From NCBI GenBank assembly GCA_001931905.2, contig MSJI02000335.1, positions 1 through 36,661 on the forward strand: 36,661 nucleotides of DNA, written 5' to 3'. The notes under the pieces were generated by a model that saw only the letters and a list, made by a program, of their open reading frames with translations, was not told the origin of the DNA and searched no databases. Each line of letters starts with the position of its first letter. Within the stretch, counting starts at the first letter, position 1. This DNA comes from Cladosporium sp. IMV 00045 (Eukaryota > Ascomycota > Dothideomycetes > Cladosporiales > Cladosporiaceae). Both the position numbers and the translations under genes were made by a program. Shown in pieces: positions 9,901 to 21,128 of the stretch.

Positions 9901-12900
9901 GCCATTCCGGTGATACTATCGCCACCTGATTTGATGTTAGCATATCCAACTTGGCAAGAATTCTGAAATGTGTGTACTTACCCAAACTCAGGAAAGAGCG
10001 CTGTTCGTCCAGATCGGAGGCATTGAGGTTGAGCACCTGGGCGCAGACATCGCGCAAAATGTCAACAGCACTGACAGCTCCCTCTGTTGCTTTTGGTTCG
10101 GGAGCGGGCACATTGCCTCGCTTGATGTCGTCGTAGTCCTTCATGATGCGCTCGTAGTTGGGCTTGTCGACCTGCTCAATCCAGGCGGTGATTTGCTTAC
10201 GGTCAATCTTACCCGAAACCAACATGGGCAAAGATTGCATGACTACCCAAGCCTGTGGGACCATGTAGATGGGAAGTTGCTTTTCAAGAGAGGCCTGGAC
10301 CTCAGGAAGCTTTGCAGCATGCATGACAGATGGGTCGACGAGCTGGCAGTCGTTCGAGGACTTGAGCGACTTGTCACCAGCATTGACAGCAAGGATGGCG
10401 ACCAGTCTCTTCTTGATCAGGCCAGTCTTCGGCAGAAGAACGATTGCGTGGCGAACGCTGTCCATTTGGCTAAGACGCGATTCGATTTCACCAAGCTCCA
10501 TACGTTGACCATGGAGCTTGACTTGGTGATCCTTGCGTCCAAGACATTCGATTGCGCCGTTAGGGTAGTATCGCACCAGGTCACCGGTCTTGTAGATACG
10601 GTCTGCGGTTGTTGTCGGGAATGAGGCTGCCCATCTTGGGTTTTTGATGAACTCCGCATTCGTCTTCTCGGGGTTATTCAGATACTCCCTAGCAAGAGCA
10701 CGGCCAGAAAGGGCCAACTCGCCAACAGATCCAACAGGCATGAGGCGGTCATGGTCATCAGGATCAACGACCCAAGTGCAGGTAGATTGGATTCCATGGC
10801 CGATACATGCAGGCTCGCTGGACGGCGAGATCTTTGCGAGGGTGGCGAACACAGATGTCTCTGTGGGGCCATATCCGTTGATCAGCTCGACATGGGGAGC
10901 CCACTTGTTGATGACTTCATGTGAAATCATCTCACCACCGCAAACGAGAGTCTTGAGGGAGGGAACACTGGACGGTTCAATGATGGAGGCGACAGAGGGT
11001 GTGCAGAAAGTCCAGTGGATCCCCATCGCGCTCATGGCGCCAGCAACGTCGTTGAGTCTGTCTTCCTCGCTGGGGATGCAGACGCATCCTCCGAAGATCA
11101 GAGTACCCCAGATCTCCATGACTGCGGCATCAAAGGTGAGCGATGCAAAGTGGAAAGCGCGAACGCCTCTGTCCAAGTGTACAACCGGGCCAAATGCACT
11201 GACACTGGTGACGAACGAAGCGTGCTCGGTGACAATACCCTTGGGCTTGCCAGTGCTGCCGGAGGTGAACAAGGCGTATGCCATGTTGGTGCTTGCGGAG
11301 CGGTGGAGGGGTCGCTTGCTGGATCCCTTCATCGAGGCGAAGACACTTTGGTCGATGGCGAGGACGGTGTTGACCTTGTCGGAGTACCTGCTGCTGTATT
11401 TGGGAAGGCAGATGACAAACTCAGCGCCTACATCAGCGATGATCTCTCCGTGACGAGAGGCAGGGTGGGCAGGGTCAAGAGGGACGTAAGCACCGCCAGC
11501 GGCCAGTACACCAAGGATGGCAACCACCATCCAGGCGGATTTGTCCATGCAGACTGGAACGAACATCTCCTTGTGCAGGCCGAGGGAAATTAGGTAGTGG
11601 GCAAAGTCGGCCGCATGATCACACATCTCGCGGTAGGTGAGACTTCCGTCCCAGGCGCAAATGGCGTCAGCATCGGGCTGCAGGGAGCCTTGCTTGTAAA
11701 CCAAATCGTGAATGGTCTTCTCAATTGGAGCGATGCGGTCACCGTTCCACTTGAGAATCTGTTGCTTGTCTGATGGGCTGACAAGGTCAATGCTGCCGAC
11801 AGTCAGGTTTGAACCCTTCTGGAGCTCTACAAGCTGCTTGAGGATGAAGTTGAAGCGAGTAATCAGGCTGTTAACTTGGCTGCTGGTGATCACCTGATCG
11901 TCGTGGTGTGCAGTGGTTTTGATTTCAAGTCCGGCGACCTTGCATTCGACAACCAATGGGTGGGTAAAAAACTCTTCGCCGGCCTGGATGTCTTTGAACT
12001 CCCACACAGACTCCTCCATCGCTTGGTCGTCGGCCTGCACGACCAACAGATTCTGGAATTCGCAGGCGGCAGCTGGGCCCTTAGCGAGACGACGAATCTG
12101 CTGAACACCTGCATGCTGGTGAGGAATGACATCAATCATTTGCTGGTTGATTCTCTGGAGGTAAGAGAGCACTGGAGTCTGTTTGTCGACCTGCACGCGA
12201 GTCGGGACAGTGGTGAGAACGGGTCCTGCCATTGAGGTGACGCCGGGGAGGTTGATGTTGCGAGCCATCAACGTCTCACCAAAGCAGACATCAGACGATT
12301 CGGATTGATCCGCAATTGCCAGGGCCCACGCTCCCCTGATCATGACAGGCAAGGTAATGTCAGAGTTGGAGGTCTTCGAGAGATCCATGTTGCTGTACTG
12401 GCGACAACCAGAAACGATCTGGCGCGAGGTATCCTTGACACGAGGGAAGGCGGGTGTGTTGAAGTCAGCAAGGTAGGTCTTCCAGAAGTCATCGGAGGCA
12501 GCAGAGCCGCTCTTGGCAAGGTATTCGATGAACAGGTTGTACGATGTTGGCTGCTGCGTCAAGGCTGCAGTAGATTCCAAGTAATGCTCCTGCACCCTTT
12601 GAAGCATCAGACCAATGCTCCAGCCATCGTAGACGGCGTGATGCAGGGACCAAACGAAGAAACATTCCGATCCGGTGTCAACTATGGTGTAGTCGGTAAG
12701 GACATCACCTTCAGACTTGGGAAGAGCGGGAACGTTGTCGGAGTGTGTGGGAAGGTCGGATCTGTAGTTCCACTCAATGGGCACATCGCGGAGGACAACC
12801 TGACAGAAGCCAGCATCGGCAGTGTGCACAATGCGAGTGCGCAAGATGGGGAGGTCATTGACAGTATGTTGCCAAGCGCTTCGGAATTTTGCGAGGTCAA

Positions 12901-15900
12901 TGTTGCCGGCAAGTCGATAGATTGATCGGACGACGTATGCGCCCGGCTTAGTCGTTGACGATGTGATCAAGCCAGATTGGACGGGACTGCAGGGGTAGAC
13001 ATCCTGAATGGACTCCACGCCGAGATGGCAGACCTCAGAGGCATCCGAGAGAACTTCCTCCTTGGAAGCATCGGCCGGGATGAGGGAGAAAGGCTCGATT
13101 GTTGTGTTCACTGGCGTCACTTGCTCGGAAGCCTTCGACTGGCAAGCAACGCACATCTCGATCACGGTTGGATGCGTGAAGATATCCGCGACGGTGAGTG
13201 AAAGACCGCTTGCTTGAGCAGCGCTGACCAATGTCATTGCTGCAAAAGAGTCGCCACCCAGACCGAAAAAGTTGTCTTCGTCAGTCACCGAGCCTGGTGC
13301 GAGGCGCATTACGTTCTCCCACAAGGCACGCAGCTGTGGCTCCAAGCCGGTCTTGGGAGCGTTGCTGCTGATGGTCGTCGCGTTTGTGTAGGGTCTCATC
13401 TGCTCCTTAGACAACGAGGCTGCCATAGTCTGCAGACCACGGCGGTCCAACTTCGAGGATGTAGTACGAGGCAGGTGGCTGACAGGGAAGTAGAAACTCG
13501 GGACCATGTATAGAGGGAGATGGCGAGGCAAGCCCACACGGAGGCTTTCAACCAAGGTCGATCTTGCAGGTGTCATAGGTAAAAGCACAGAGTCGGTAGT
13601 TTCGCCAGCCTCAAGATCACTGACGATGAATGCCGCCAGTCCAGCCGCCATCGTGTTCTGGTTGGGTGTGACAATGTCGACCAACACATCGTTGGCAGCA
13701 AGGACAGAGCTGTGATGTTCAATCTCCTCCAACTCAACACGCTGACCCTTGAGCTTGACTTGTGTGTCATTCCTCGTCAAGAACTTCAAAGATCCAGTGG
13801 CAGAGAATCTTGCAAGGTCGCCGGTGCGGTACATGCGCTCACTTCCAATTTCCGGGTCCTGACGGAAAATTGGCTGTAGACGCGGGTCGCGAGACCATAC
13901 TGGGTCGCGGATGAAGGAATGCTGAGTCTTTTGCTCGTTGTTGAGGTAGCCGCGTCCGACATTGGGGCCCTCGATCACCAGTTCACCAACAGCCCCACGG
14001 GGCATGAGCTTGTCTGGGTTGCTTGAGTCGACAATCCAAGCACGGCCACAGTGAGGAGTACCGATGTCAGTTCCGTCGGTGTTAATGAGTACGCCATCGC
14101 CGTTTGATTTCAGGCTGAGCGTGGCAACAACAGTGGTCTCTGATGGTCCGTATGCGTTGATGAGGCGACGGCTCTTCCACTGGTCCAGGAAAGCAGGCGG
14201 CATCTTCTCGCCACCTGGAATAAGATAGTAGAGGGTGGGGACGGCGGCGGGGTCGATCGTGGCGAACAAACTTGGGACAGACGCCATGAGAGTTGCGCCG
14301 GAGCGGTTGATAGCGCCAGCAACATCGTTCATGCGGTCCGCCTCGGAAGGCATGCAAATGCAGCCACCGTTGAGAAGAGTAAAGAACACATCCATGACCG
14401 AAACGTCGAACGTGAAGGCTGAGAATTGGAAAGTGCGAGTGTTCTCGCTGAAGCCCAAGGGCTCCCTCCATTGCGAAGCGGAAACTGTGAGAGCAGTGTG
14501 CTCAACAATGGTTGCCTTGGGCGTGCCAGTTGTTCCCGAGGTGAAAACACCGTAAGCAGGATCAGTGGGCTTTGTTCCAGTCTCGGTCGATGCGAGAGCC
14601 TCGGGCATTCCGTCAATGTCCTCAAGCTCAGGTGCAATGAACCTCGCAGAGACACGCGATGCAATGTCGGAGCGGGAGGCTGAGCACAAGACTACAGGTG
14701 CCTTCAGCTGACCGACAAGAGTCGTCAAGCGCTCCTCGGCGTGCGTTGGGTCGAGTGAGACGAAAGCGCCTCCAGCCTGCATAACAGCAAGCTGGGCAAC
14801 AACCGCCCACATGGACTTGTCGAAGAGACAGGCAACGAAGACATTTGGGCCGACTCCAAATGTACGCAGCTTGTGAGCAAGTCTTGTTGTCAGTGCCAGA
14901 AGCTCGGAGTAATCCAGGCTTCCATCCCAAGCACTGACTGCTGGAGCAAAAGGATGGAACGCTGCACGTTCTTGGATGATCTCGTGGGCGCAGCGCTCGT
15001 CCTTTTGCGGCAGTGGGGCGCTCCATTGGTGGTACTGACGGCATGTCTTATCATCGACGAAGTCCAAATCTCCAATGGACTGGAGGGACTTGCTGGGGAT
15101 CTGGGTAAGAACATGCAGGAAACAATCGGTGATTGATTCGACGTAGTCTTTGGCCACTTCCTTCGAGTGGTGCAGCTTGACGTGCGCAGAGCGACGGGTC
15201 AGCGGGCCAGGGTTCAGCAGAATGGCACTGAAGCTGCCGCCTGACAGCAATCGGTTGATGGTAGTGGTGCTAGACGTGTCTTCACCGGATTGTGCGCAGA
15301 CGACTGTGTTGAAGGGGATATCCTCGTTAGTTTCCGGCTGCATCGCTCTGCTAGCAGAGATCCAAGCCTTCGATCGGTTGGCGGAGTCGATCTTCAGTTG
15401 CTGCAGGACCTCAATGATGGAGTTGGTATCGCTGGCGTTTACCACGCGGTTCTCAAGGCGGTGATTAGGGCGGGAAGTGTCGAGGACGCCGAAGCGGGTT
15501 TCGGGAAGACCTGAGTACAGACGGAGAACGATAGCCCACACGAATTGGTAGACCAAAGCGGCGTCGAAGTCATTCTCCTTGCAGAACTGCAAGAGCTTGG
15601 CTGGCTGGGGTACGGTCAAGAGGACTGACGAATGCACGCCTTCTTCTTCAGCGGCAGCGTGAGGGTCGCTAATAGACGGCAGAAGGCATGGCTCCGCGAG
15701 GGCCACGGTCTCTTTCCATGGAGTCGTATCCTGATCCTCAAACATGGACTTTTCCTCATCGCCGATCTGGCGCAGCTTACTAGCAATTTGCTGTTCCTCA
15801 GAGGCACGAATGACATCCTCGATCTTCTCAACATACAGCTTTGCAATAAGATCGGCTTGCGCTTCCGACAGACACTCTACCCAGTGGTTGAGCTCAATAG

Positions 15901-18900
15901 TGGCAGATGCATCCGTGGCTTCAACGTTGACGTATACGGCAGTCTCGGCGGGATCATGGATGTAACCCTTCTGAACAAGCTGAACCGAGTCAGAACCAGT
16001 GTTGCTCTGCTGAGGAGGCAGTTTCCTGTAAGAGACACCGCTGTTGAAAAGCGACGTGTTCGCCATCTTCATCTCGTGGAGGACATCGATCAGAGAGCAG
16101 GCGCGGTGCGGCAGAGACTCTGTAAAATCATTCTGAGTCTGCTGCAGCACGTCGATCAAGGTGTCGTCGGAATCAGAGCCCGGAAGCTTGATGCGGCAGA
16201 CATTCAGGTTCATGACAGGTCCGATCATAGCATCGACTCCCTCGACCGGAGCGTCGCGGAGAGATGTTGTGTAAGCGAAACAAACGTCGTCCGACTGCGT
16301 CAAGAAAGAGAGCAGCAGGCCCCATGCCACGTTGAAGACAGTAGAGTGCGTAATACCAGCAGATTCGCAGAATCGGTGCAGTCCAGTGAAGTTGTTGAAC
16401 TCAATTCGTGAAGTGCGAATAGAGGTTCTGTTGGCCAAGTCCTTACCCTTGGGATTCAAGGGAATGTGGCAAGGGCGGGCTTGATCCAGATACGATGTCC
16501 AGAAGTTCGTAGCCTCAGTGTAAGTTTGCTTATTGAGGTGTTTGGCGAAGTTGCGGAAGTCGGCCTTGGGGCCTTCAGTGAAGGATTGCGCGCAGACATC
16601 TTTCAGGTCCCGAAGAAGAATGGAGATGGAACTGCCATCCATTGCAGCATGGTTGATCTCCAGTCTACAGAATACCTTGCCGGTACTGGCCACAGTGCAC
16701 ACGGAAAATCTGTGCGAATCGTGATAAGGTACAATATCGCGAGCTGCGAATGTGGCCATAACCTCATCTTCATTGTCGCAAGTCAATTGAGCTGGGTGTG
16801 TGTGGCCAATGTCTTTCAAGACAACCTGAGCAAAGGGGGTCTTCGGGGTGAGCCTGTCAACGAAGATTGTCCTGAGCATAGAATGATGGGCAATAAGCTT
16901 AGACCAGGCGGCAAGAACACCGCTTGCTGTGTCGCTAGCATTGCCCATGCCGCGGACTTCAAAAGTCGTGTGAACGGCGTAGAGTAAGGGGTTTCGGCAT
17001 CTGCTTAGCAGAATACCTTGCTGCATGCGGGTGCAAGGGTACATGTCCTCAACGGCATGGAGCGATACGATTCCGTGTCTGGGCAGAATTCCAGATTCAA
17101 CCATTTCCAGCTCGTCGTTGGTCATCTTCAGCATGGGAAAGTCGCTGACAGTCTTGGTGGGCGCAGCTGCGAGAAGCTGATGCGGCAGAGTCTCCAGCAG
17201 CTGTTGGCAACGGTCGAGCCAGTCATGTACTTGGTCCTGGTGCTTGATGAATCGGCCGTAAGAGAAAGTGAAACGCAGCTGGCCATCGATCACAGCTGCA
17301 GAGATCTCAAACAGCGCGAATCGAGGTGTGTCGCGGCCAAAGTCTGCTGAGCCACCACCTTCACGAGTCTCGCCCACCATGGTGTCTGCAAGGTGGAACA
17401 GGCCTTTTTGATTCTGGAGATCGCGGTTTTGACCAAGATAGTTGAAGCTCATTTCCATAGGCACCGGGTGAGGGAATTTCTTGCGACCAGCGGCCGAAAG
17501 AGTGCGGTGCGCGAAGAAGGCTCGCCCGTTGTCGGCGGCACGACGACGCATGTCCTTCACATGAGCGACGGTTTGCAGCAGGTCTTGGTCAGGCGACATG
17601 TTAGGTACCCAGATCGGGTAGAGAGTGGTGAACCAACCAACAGTGCGAGAAATATCGATGGATGGGTCCCAGGGTTCTCTACCGTGACCTTCGTTGTTGA
17701 TTACAGGTGTTGGGCCATTAGGGAAGGCCTGTCCGAAGGCTTGAAGCATGCATGCCAGCAGTAGGTCTACTGTCTCCGTATTCAGACTCTCATGGCATCC
17801 AGTGAGCAAAAGGGCGGTACTCTCCTGGCTAACCTCAAAGGTGGAGCACTGCACTTGGCCGTAAGTGATGGAGTCGTCGACACCCCAAAACTTGAAATTG
17901 TGTGGGGGTGTGGTGTCCAGCTCGGTGTTGACCTTGTTGTCCAGTTCTGCTTGCTGAGTCTGTTGGGCGGTCCACGTCTGGAAAGGCATCGATGGAGGTG
18001 CTGAACCAGCTTTGCTTGGCTCCATGATGAGCTCTTCCAGATCTTCCAGAATAAGACGGAAAGAAACGATGTCAACAACAAGATGATGACCGACCAAGGA
18101 AAGCATCTGTCCTTTGCCAGGTTCATCGATCAAGTCGACGGAAAGCAATGGTCCAACGAAACAGTTGATGGACTGCTGACTGTTCGAGATGACTTGATCG
18201 ACTTCTGCCTCGCTCTTGATACTTTGGTAGTTCAAACGGTAGGAAGACTCAATTTCTTTGGTGATACGTTGCTGCATCTTGCGCTCACGACCTTCGTAAG
18301 AAAATCGTGCACGCAGCATGCTGTGGCGAGACACGACAGCCTCGATGGCTTTGCGGAGAACCGACTCGTCGATCTTCTGGTGCACACGAGTTTGGATGCT
18401 CTGGTTGAAGTAACCTTCGTCCTCGGCACGCACAAGCGAGTGAAGATATTGAATTGGCGAAAGATCGAAGTTCTCTTCGATCTTCTCCTCGTAGTACGTT
18501 GGTGATTTGATTGTCGAGGTGTGCATGGCCAGATCGCGAATGGAGTGACGCCTCAGGATGTCTTGCACAGTGAGTCCGATGCCAGCCCTCTTGCACAAGT
18601 TGGTGCACGTCATGGCCGTCAAAGAATCACCGCCGAGTTTCAAGAAGTTTTCCGTGAGTTTCAAGCGATTTACTGGAATGTTCAGAACGCGGCTCCAGGC
18701 TTCGGCCAAAAGCTCTTCTGTCTCGTTGGCAGGTGTGTATTGGCTTGGGTCGAGCTCATCGCTTCCATCCAGGTTGAATTGAGGGTCCTCTTCCATCTCC
18801 TCCAGCCACTTGGCAACCTTCTTGCGGTCAAGTTTTCCGGACGTGAGAAGAGGTAACGATTCAACGCTAAGCCACACTCCGGGAACCATGTAAGTCGGAA

Positions 18901-21128
18901 GGACTGTCGAAATGCGCTGTCTAAGACCGGTGATGCGCTGCTCAGAGGAGCTTTCCAGCAGAAGTTCACGGTCTTCATTGTGAGTGGTGCCCGCAAAACA
19001 GAAGATCGTGACAAGCTTGCCCTTAGCATATCCAGCGCGTGGAACGTGAACCAAGGCCAGCTGGATGTCGACGTCCGCTGTCAATCGGCTTTCAATCTCG
19101 CCGAGCTCCACACGCTGTCCGTGAAGCTTCACTTGCGTATCTTTCCTGCCAATATATGTCAATGAACCAATGGATGAGTTATATCTTACCAGATCTCCAC
19201 TCTTGTAGAATCGTCGCTTCTCGCCAGCTTCGTTGCTGTCTGTTGCCCACCTGGGAGCATATATAAAAGCTTCGGCTGTCTTCTCCGGGTTGTTCAGATA
19301 GCCTCTCGCCATAGAAGGGCCTTCTACCAGCATCTCGCCAACAGCACCTTTTATCAATGTCAGTATATGAAAGAACCACGACAAAGCAAGATTTGTCATC
19401 ACAACATACCGACAGGCATCATCCGATGATGATCGTGCGGATCGACAATCCAGCAGCGCCCTCCAACTGGAAGCCCAATGTCCTTCACATCAGTCTCACG
19501 AGTAACGTTGGGATTTCCCGCTGAGGTGATAGAGGTCTCTGTCGGTCCAAAGCCATTGACGAGATTGAGATGACACCAAGTGTTCCTGTGGTTGATCGAC
19601 ATAGCCTCACCGGCCAAGCAAACAGTGTGTACATGTGGGATCATGACAGGGGTCAAGAACTCGATCACTGACGGTGTCAGTCCGATGTAATTGCACCGCA
19701 AGTCATTGATGGCTCCAGCGAGGTCGTTGATGCGTGACTCCTCGCTGGGAATGCAAACTGTTCCGCCGTTCATGAGCACACTCAGGATATCGACCAGACT
19801 GGCATCGAATGTGTGAGCGGCGAATTGAAGAGTTCGAGTTTCTGACTCCAAACGCAGGGCGGGTGTATGAGCAAGAGAGCTTGATGCAAAAGCGCGGTGC
19901 TCCACAAGCGTTCCCTTAGGCTCGCCAGTTGATCCAGAGGTGAAAATAACGTAAGCCGCGTTGTCGGGCTGGACGATGTCGTTGACAACCAATGAGGAAC
20001 ACTTGGAAAGCAGATCATCGTCCACGGCAATTACAGGTTGGGCAGTGGCAAGAGCCACCTTCGACTGCTGTTCAGGTGAAGTCAAGACAACCTTGGCTCC
20101 AACTTTCTCGATTAATGATCGCAGGCGAGATTCCGGGTGTGAGGGATCCAGGGGAACAAAAGCGCCGCCCGCCTTCAGCACCGCATAGACCGCAATGATG
20201 TACCATTTCTGTTACATTTGTTAGCTTCATGGGCATAGTACAGCGGATTTGGCTCACGTACGGTTTTTTCAAAGCACAGGGGAACCATCGTCTCAGGTCC
20301 TACACCCTGACTCTGCAGGTAGCTTGCCAGTCGAGATGTCAGAGAATCCAGTTCGCCGAAAGTAAAGCTACCGTCCCAAGCACAAACAGCTTCCTTTACG
20401 GGCCATTTGCGGCATTGTCTCTGGACGATGCTGTGAATACATTGGTTGCGGGTCGGAGGCATGGCGGTGTTCCATCTAGCAACACGCCTGCTGTCTTGGG
20501 GGGTGAAGAAGTCGAGTTGGCCCACGCGACGATCGCTGTGGGCGAGCAACTGGTTGATGACCTGGCTCAATACTTGAGCAATGCAAGTCACATGACCAGT
20601 AGACATTTCATCGCGCCAATATTCCAGATTAAGCGAGGGGAGGCCGAACACATCTTCGATGCAAAATCGAATACGGCAATTTTCGTGGATGGTAGAAGTC
20701 AAGTCGGAAGAAGCATCGATATCTTCTTTTTCATGTTGTCTCAAGAACACGGTGTTGAATGATTGGAAGTCAAGCTGGTCATTCTCGATGTTGGTAATCG
20801 GGATTTCTCGTCGTCGCAGCTCTGTCAAGTCGTCGTCGTCTGATAAGCTGACAGAAACAACATTGCTCTGCACAGTCTGTTCTTGACCTGGCTGCTCTCG
20901 CTGGTAGCCAAAAGCGATTTCGTCTGAGCCGATGTAGCAGCGCAGGACAATGGCCCAAGCCTTAATGAGCAGGACATCGATGGTAGTGGTGGTCTGGTAG
21001 GTTTTTCTGAGGAGGTCGAGGTCGTTTTCAGGTAGAGATACCGGTACAGATGCCGGGGTTCTGCTGGTAATGCCTTTGTTTGTGGGATTAGGGAAAGAAG
21101 GTAGACAACACTGCACTGATTGCTCCAT
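3996..21128 (-). CDS. Multi-modular nonribosomal peptide synthetase, 5,635 aa, five exons
   Basis: Join 20262-21128, 19410-20208, 9982-19347, 9525-9925 and 3996-9470. The four introns (20209-20261, 19348-19409, 9926-9981, 9471-9524) are 53-62 bp with GT...AG ends. Each rejoins a core motif in frame; for example the third restores LGGDSITGM. Total coding length is 16,908 nt. Order by motif: half-C (1-225), A1, T1 (Ser ~797), E1 (HHxxxD ~975), C1 (NHAAMDG ~1454), half-C (~1780-1985), A2, T2 (Ser ~2589), C2 (HHAVYDG ~2791), A3, T3 (Ser ~3681), E2 (~3740-4150), C3 (NHALIDG ~4328), TP-rich linker, T4 (Ser ~4762), C4 (SHAQYDG ~4999), T5 without Ser (Leu ~5363), basic repeat tail (~5405-5635). There is no thioesterase or reductase, so C4 probably releases or cyclises the peptide. 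The Pes1/NPS4/AbNPS2 group, recalled from memory as linked to conidial surface properties, should be compared; identity is not established. NRPS call certain, splice sites very likely. Confidence 0.95.
4155..4541 (-). repeat. Three-copy coding repeat in the NRPS C-terminal tail
   Basis: Three 48-nt units encode near-identical 16-residue blocks: MPGSAENRMLRDELNK (4494-4541), MPGPEENQMLQEELNK (4341-4388) and MPGPAENRMLQEKLHK (4155-4202). Spacing is 153 and 186 nt, both multiples of three. Each block is preceded by a basic Ser/Arg patch containing RRTS, RRSS or RRGS. The blocks look amphipathic and could be short coiled-coil or docking helices. Confidence 0.85.
4700..6330 (-). other. NRPS terminal C4 and Ser-less T5
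   Basis: C4 has SHAQYDG at about residue 4999. A Ser at the first motif position is known in fungal terminal, cyclising C domains, so C4 is the best candidate for product release. T5 follows with a normal helical frame (FFELGGDLLDLGKVVYML), but its attachment site is Leu: codon TTG on the minus strand at 4815-4817 where TCG/TCN is expected. It cannot carry a phosphopantetheine arm unless the base is a sequencing error. Confidence 0.75.
6500..8350 (-). other. NRPS C3, TP-rich linker and T4 without an A domain
   Basis: C3 begins near VENIYPVAAVQEGILLS and carries NHALIDG. After its C-lobe comes a flexible stretch rich in Thr-Pro pairs (about 7085-6830, including TPGVPTPIPGTPM). T4 follows with an intact LGGDSIKAM. 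There is no A3, A5, A7 or A10 motif between C3 and T4. T4 must be loaded by another A domain of the protein or in trans, or serve as a transfer site for a growing chain. Confidence 0.8.
8360..13030 (-). other. NRPS module 3: C2-A3-T3-E2
   Basis: C2 (IQDVYPCSPVQSGLI) is the only C domain with the full HHAVYDG. A3 has FTSGSTGKPKGIVTEH, NGYGPTETS, YKTGDLVRYYPNG and SGKIDRKQI. Hand-read specificity residues are D-A-M-F-V-G-G-V-F-K. T3 is rebuilt by splicing intron 3 (LGGDSITGM). E2 follows, but it reads NHLCIDMVSW where E1 has HH, and TVGWFTAVKAL where E1 has TLYP; NYLGK is kept. Whether E2 still epimerises residue 3 is uncertain. Confidence 0.8.
13120..17100 (-). other. NRPS module 2: C1-half-C-A2-T2
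   Basis: C1 starts near VEDMYPCTRMQQGILLS and has NHAAMDG, with Asn at the first His. It is complete to its C-terminal lobe (LNHWVECLSEAQADL). Before A2 lies an extra ~200-residue segment resembling the C-terminal half of another C domain (ALVYQFVWAIVLRLYSGLPE). A2 has FTSGTTGTPKATIVEH, NAYGPSETT, YRTGDLARF and KLDRRG. Hand-read specificity residues are D-V-M-A-I-G-A-V-V-K. T2 is intact (LGGDSFAAM). No E domain follows, so residue 2 should stay L. Confidence 0.8.
17110..20440 (-). other. NRPS module 1: A1-T1-E1
   Basis: A1 shows YVIFTSGSTGEPKG (A3), FGPTETS (A5), YKSGDLVRY (A7) and SGKLDRKKV (A10, catalytic Lys). The hand-read specificity residues, in gramicidin A-domain order, are D-A-V-G-C-A-G-I-T-K; no substrate is assigned. 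T1 has an intact LGGDSLTAM. E1 has HHLVVDIVS, then NEGHGRE, a TVGWFTTLYP motif and FNYLGQ, which together mark an epimerisation domain with all expected elements. Module 1 therefore loads the first residue and probably turns it to the D form. Introns 1 and 2 cut A1. Confidence 0.82.
20440..21128 (-). other. NRPS N-terminal half condensation domain (no HHxxxDG)
   Basis: Residues 1 to ~225 match the C-terminal half of a C domain. TTIDVLLIKAWAIVLRCYIG followed by DEIAFGY corresponds to the floor-loop region found after the active site in complete C domains. The segment ends in the usual link into an A domain (FFTPQDSRRVARWN). The N-lobe and the HHxxxDG active site are absent. The 1.5 kb upstream shows no frame that could supply them, so the protein really starts here. 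Such N-terminal remnants usually support the adjoining A domain rather than catalyse condensation. Confidence 0.75.
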
